From: Bacteroidota bacterium
GTDB lineage: Bacteria > Bacteroidota > Bacteroidia > Chitinophagales > Saprospiraceae
Direction: 5' to 3'
Length of the DNA: 33,974 nucleotides
Assembly (NCBI GenBank): GCA_029561355.1
Contig: JAKQJD010000208.1
Location: 1 to 33,974 of the forward strand
Shown: one piece after another, positions 30,526 through 33,974 of the stretch
Layout of the letters: the number at the start of each line of letters is the position of its first letter
How positions within the stretch are numbered: the first letter of the stretch is position 1
The notes under the pieces: model-generated
Database searches by the model: none
What the model was told of the DNA's origin: nothing
The model's input: the letters and a program-made list of their open reading frames with translations, nothing else
Program-made: the position numbers and the translations under genes

Positions 30526-32925
30526 ATGAAAATCACGACCCTCTGGACTTTACTTCCCGCCTTGCTGCTTCCTTTTTTACTGGCAGCACAAACTCAAACC
30601 CTGCGTGGTACCGTGTACGACCAGCAATCGGAAACGCCACTGATTGGCGCTACCGTTCAACTGATCACCGATGCGCAGCCGGTGGGTGCCTCTACCGACG
30701 TAAACGGCATTTTTACCCTGAAAAACATTCCTGTCGGCCGTCAGGCATTGCGCGTTACCTACCTGGGCTACGAACCGCAAACAGTGAGCAACGTGCTCGT
30801 AACGGCCGGGAAAGAAGTACTGCTCGACGTGCGCATGCAGGAGTCTTTTTCCAAACTGAATGAAATCACGGTGACGGCCAAAGTCGACAAAGACCGGCCG
30901 ATGAACGAACTGGCCACCATTTCGGCACGCCAGTTCAATACCGAAGAAGTGATGCGCTACTCCGGCGGCCGCAACGACGTAGCCAAAATGGTAGCCAATT
31001 TCGCCGGCGTGGCCGCCAACAACGACGCCCGCAACGACATCATAATCCGGGGCAATTCGCCCACCGGTGTGTTGTGGCGGCTCGAAGGCATTCCGATGCC
31101 CAACCCCAACCACTTTTCCACGCTGGGCACTACCGGCGGCCCGGTTTCGGCGCTGAATCCCAATATGATTGCCAACTCCGATTTTCTCACCGGCGCTTTT
31201 CCAGCCGAATACGGCAATGCTACGGCAGGTGTGTTCGACATCAACCTGCGCACCGGCAACAAGGAGAAATTCGAATTTATGGGCCAGTTGGGCGCCTTTT
31301 CGGGCCTGGAAGCGCTGGCGGAAGGTCCCTTGAATAAAAAAGACAACGGATCATTTGTGGTGGCTTACCGGCATTCGTTTGTGGAACTGGCCTCCGCAGC
31401 CGGCATCAACGTGGGTACTACGGCTACTCCGCAATACAAAGACCTCTCGTTCAATGTCGATCTGGGCAATACCAAAGCGGGTAAATTTTCCGTATTCGGC
31501 ATCGGCGGCTGGAGCGCTATCGACTTTTTCGGCGCAGAAAGCGACACGACCGACCTGTTTGCCAACCCTAACCAGAATGCCTATAACGTGTCGAAATTCG
31601 GCGTGTTCGGCGTGAAACACAACCTGCTGCTCAACGACCATTCGTTTGTCCGCACCGTATTGAGCGCTTCCTACTCCGGAAACACGTACAAAAGTGAAGA
31701 TATTCGTCAGGAAGACAGCAACGGACAGCCGTTTCAACTGAACGACGTGAACGACGGCCTGACAACGTATCGCCTGTCATCGTTTTACAACAACAAGATC
31801 AACAGCCGCCTGACGCTTCGCACCGGTTTTCTGCTGCAAAACCAGCACATCGACACGTATATCAACACCCGCGAAAACCAGTTGGATTACGACGGCGACG
31901 GCCAGCCAGACTGGGTAACGCAACGCGATTTCAACGGCGCTTTCAACCTGCTGGAAGTGTATGCACAAACGCAATACCGCCTGACGGAAAAACTCACGCT
32001 GAATGCCGGTTTACACAGCCAGTATTTCGATGAAACGGAGGATTTCGTACTGGAGCCCCGCGCAGCAGTCAACTGGAAATTCACTCCCCGGCAGTCGCTC
32101 AACCTCGGCTACGGCATACACCACCAGACCCAACCGCTTCCGGTGTTCTTTTTCCGCGAACGGCTGTCCGACGGCTCGTACGTGAACAACAACAAAAACC
32201 TCGATTTCACCCGCAACCAGCACCTGGTGCTCGGCTACGATTTCAAACCCGCCGCTGCCTGGCATTTCAAAGCCGAAGCCTACTACCAGTGGCTGACCGA
32301 CGTGCCGGTGGATCTGACGGTTTCGAGTTTTTCTCTCCTGAATGCCGGCGCCGATTTTGTATTCCCGGACAAAGGTTCGCTGGTGAATGAAGGCACGGGC
32401 ACCAACATGGGACTGGAACTGACCGCCGAAAAATTCTTCTCGCATGGCTACTACGGGATGGTCACGGTGAGTCTCTTCGATTCGAAATACAAGGGTTCGG
32501 ACGGCATCGAACGCAGCACAGCCTTCAATGGCCAATACGTGGCCAACGTGCTGGCGGGCAAGGAATTTCAACTCGGCAACACGGGACGCCGTTTCCTCAC
32601 GCTCGACACCAAAGCGACATTCGCAGGAGGCCGCCCGTACACGCCCGTAAACCTGGAAGCCAGCCGCGCGGCGGGCCGTGAAATCCTGTTCGAAGACCAG
32701 GCTTTCAGCGAAAAACTGGACGGTTATTTCCGCTGGGATTTTAAAATCGGCATGCGTATGAACAGCGCCAAACGCAAACTGTCACAAACTTTTTTCCTCG
32801 ATTTCCAGAATGTGACCAACAACAAAAATATATTCGCCATACGGTACAACGAAGTGAAGGGCAATGTGGGTACGACTTATCAGATCGGCTTTTTCCCGGA
32901 TGTGTTGTACCGCATAGAGTTTTAA
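30526..32925 (+). CDS. TonB-dependent outer-membrane receptor
   Basis: A 799-residue protein from the ATG at 30526 (MKITTLWTLLPALLLPFLLAAQ signal peptide-like start); 53 codons of open frame upstream cover a 7-base repeat and are unlikely to be translated. After the signal peptide comes a carboxypeptidase-like domain (LRGTVYDQQSETPLIGATVQ to about 110), then the plug domain with DVRNDIIIRGNS-type motif, and a long beta-barrel ending in FPDVLYRIEF, whose C-terminal Phe is typical of outer-membrane barrels. The substrate is not predictable. No SusD-like gene follows, so it is not a typical glycan utilisation pair. Confidence 0.93.
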   Translation: MKITTLWTLLPALLLPFLLAAQTQTLRGTVYDQQSETPLIGATVQLITDAQPVGASTDVNGIFTLKNIPVGRQALRVTYLGYEPQTVSNVLVTAGKEVLLDVRMQESFSKLNEITVTAKVDKDRPMNELATISARQFNTEEVMRYSGGRNDVAKMVANFAGVAANNDARNDIIIRGNSPTGVLWRLEGIPMPNPNHFSTLGTTGGPVSALNPNMIANSDFLTGAFPAEYGNATAGVFDINLRTGNKEKFEFMGQLGAFSGLEALAEGPLNKKDNGSFVVAYRHSFVELASAAGINVGTTATPQYKDLSFNVDLGNTKAGKFSVFGIGGWSAIDFFGAESDTTDLFANPNQNAYNVSKFGVFGVKHNLLLNDHSFVRTVLSASYSGNTYKSEDIRQEDSNGQPFQLNDVNDGLTTYRLSSFYNNKINSRLTLRTGFLLQNQHIDTYINTRENQLDYDGDGQPDWVTQRDFNGAFNLLEVYAQTQYRLTEKLTLNAGLHSQYFDETEDFVLEPRAAVNWKFTPRQSLNLGYGIHHQTQPLPVFFFRERLSDGSYVNNNKNLDFTRNQHLVLGYDFKPAAAWHFKAEAYYQWLTDVPVDLTVSSFSLLNAGADFVFPDKGSLVNEGTGTNMGLELTAEKFFSHGYYGMVTVSLFDSKYKGSDGIERSTAFNGQYVANVLAGKEFQLGNTGRRFLTLDTKATFAGGRPYTPVNLEASRAAGREILFEDQAFSEKLDGYFRWDFKIGMRMNSAKRKLSQTFFLDFQNVTNNKNIFAIRYNEVKGNVGTTYQIGFFPDVLYRIEF

Positions 32926-32946
32926 CCAACTTTAAAAATCCACGTT

Positions 32947-33888
32947 ATGCAACCGCATACCATTATAGGAGCAGGCGGCGCTATCGGCACGCCCCTCGCA
33001 CAACTTTTGCTCGAACAGAAACAAGCCGTACGCCTGCTCTCCCGCTCGGGGAGAGCACTGGCAGGCGCGGAATCGCGCGCAACAGACGTGTTCAACCTGC
33101 CCGAACTGACGGAAGCCGTTCGTGGTTCGAAGGTGGCTTACCTGCTGGTCGGCCTGGACTACAACACCAAAATATGGCAGGAAAAATGGCCGGTGGTAAT
33201 GCAAAACACCATCCGTGCCTGTGCGGTAACCAACGTGCCGCTTGTTTTCTTCGACAACGTGTACATGTACGGACCCGTGGAAGGGAAAATGACGGAAGAA
33301 ACGCCCTTTCGGCCCAGCAGTAAAAAAGGCGAGGTGCGGGCTAAAATAGCCACTATGCTGCTGGATGCCGTTCAGCGCGGCGAATTGAAAGCCAGCATCG
33401 CGCGGTCGGCCGATTTCTACGGTCCCTGGGCCGACGAAAAAAGTATGTTTTATCAAACGGTTTTCAAGAACTACGCAGAAGGCAAAAAAGCGCAGTGGCT
33501 CGGAAATCCCGACATGCCGCACTCCATGTCGTATACCCTCGATTGCGCCAAAGGGCTGGCGCTGCTGGCCGGCGACCCCACATCTTTTAATCAAACCTGG
33601 CACCTGCCCACGCACAACCCTCCGCCGGTGCCGAAAGACCTGATCCAACTGGTAGCGAAGGACATGGGCGTGCCGTACAAAGGCGTGCAGGTGGCAACGA
33701 AAACGATCACCCGGCTCATCGGCCTGTTTGTACCCATCATGCGTGAAATGGTGGAAATGATTTACCAGAACGAACAGCCGTACTGGTTCGATTCCACCAA
33801 ATTTGAACAACATTTTCAGTACCAGCCTATTTCATACGAACAAGGCATTCTGGACACGATCGCGTTTTACAACCTGAAAAAAGGTTAA
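32947..33888 (+). CDS. NAD(P)-dependent epimerase/dehydratase-like protein
   Basis: A 313-residue extended SDR-type protein. The N-terminal dinucleotide-binding loop reads IIGAGGAIGTPLAQLL. DNVYMYGPVEGKM resembles the active-site region with the Tyr, but the usual YxxxK spacing is not kept, so the catalytic pair may be altered. FYGPWADEKSMF and a late FDSTKFEQHFQYQPISYEQG follow the family pattern of small-molecule or sugar-nucleotide enzymes. The substrate is unknown. It lies 21 bases after the receptor gene in the same direction. Confidence 0.88.
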   Translation: MQPHTIIGAGGAIGTPLAQLLLEQKQAVRLLSRSGRALAGAESRATDVFNLPELTEAVRGSKVAYLLVGLDYNTKIWQEKWPVVMQNTIRACAVTNVPLVFFDNVYMYGPVEGKMTEETPFRPSSKKGEVRAKIATMLLDAVQRGELKASIARSADFYGPWADEKSMFYQTVFKNYAEGKKAQWLGNPDMPHSMSYTLDCAKGLALLAGDPTSFNQTWHLPTHNPPPVPKDLIQLVAKDMGVPYKGVQVATKTITRLIGLFVPIMREMVEMIYQNEQPYWFDSTKFEQHFQYQPISYEQGILDTIAFYNLKKG

Positions 33889-33900
33889 ACCGGCATCATC

Positions 33901-33974
33901 ATGAAAAATAAACAAAAGGATTGCACCCTGCTGGGTTTCGACGACCGCCTGTTCCGGCTCATCGGGATACCCGT
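33901..33974 (+). CDS. Start of a gene, cut by the window end; possible sensor histidine kinase
   Basis: The frame starts with ATG at 33901, 12 bases after the previous stop codon, and reads MKNKQKDCTLLGFDDRLFRL and then IGIP to the edge. The FDDRLFRLIGIP string resembles the N-terminus of Bacteroidota LytS/YehU-type histidine kinases, just before the first membrane segment, but only 24 residues are visible, so this is a weak guess. Confidence 0.45.
   Translation, partial: MKNKQKDCTLLGFDDRLFRLIGIP

Noticed and set aside
1..33974. Insertion sequence, prophage, or tRNA-linked island
   Set aside because: No transposase, integrase, tRNA or direct-repeat border was seen; the AT-rich defence pair is the only local sign of transfer.

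Overview
The window looks like a piece of a Bacteroidota chromosome, most likely from the Saprospiria/Chitinophagia side of the phylum; that placement is inference. The evidence is a type IX secretion (T9SS) sorting domain on a giant protease, a TonB-dependent receptor with a carboxypeptidase-like N-terminal domain, several families known mainly from Bacteroidota (DUF4270, DUF4290, DUF4920), fasciclin and lipobox lipoproteins, and promoters of the TAnnTTTG type. No rRNA, tRNA, CRISPR array, integrase or transposase was seen.

Layout. Positions 1-5000 hold the end of a dipeptide-epimerase-like gene, a two-domain fasciclin lipoprotein, a Crp/Fnr regulator and dnaX. Positions 5130-10085 encode one secreted metalloprotease of about 1650 residues. 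Positions 10362-15078 are housekeeping: trpS, ridA, rpmF with yceD, an AI-2E-family membrane protein, and hemC running divergently. Positions 15083-16988 hold an AT-rich two-gene AAA ATPase plus RloB/TOPRIM-like pair, a probable defence island. Next come a secreted MORN-repeat caspase-like protein, a DUF4920 lipoprotein, and ricT, a small membrane protein and holB in one direction. Then folA, followed by a block of a short GT5-like protein, DUF4270, glmS and DUF4290. The end holds two thioredoxin-fold exported proteins, a TonB-dependent receptor, an NAD-dependent epimerase-like protein and the start of a further gene.

The most unusual feature is between the genes. At least ten intergenic gaps hold long inverted repeats. 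Each stem has an inner unique part and an outer part made of short 7-8 base units. Most start within a few bases of a stop codon, and some contain it. The sequence differs from place to place, yet the two arms at each place match each other, in one case perfectly over 49 bases. The outer units fall into recurring types (GTTATTA, GTGTTTG, GGTTTATA, GTCCGAA), and single-arm versions occur at other gene ends. One gap (1998-2336) holds a 21-base periodic array with a 44-45 base inverted repeat inside it. The arms are not followed by T-tracts, and ordinary terminators exist separately nearby, so these are not simply intrinsic terminators.

A second notable point is in dnaX. A run of nine A lies exactly in the phase of an A-AAA-AAA slippery site, and both alternative frames stop within four codons. 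This predicts a short gamma form beside the full tau form.
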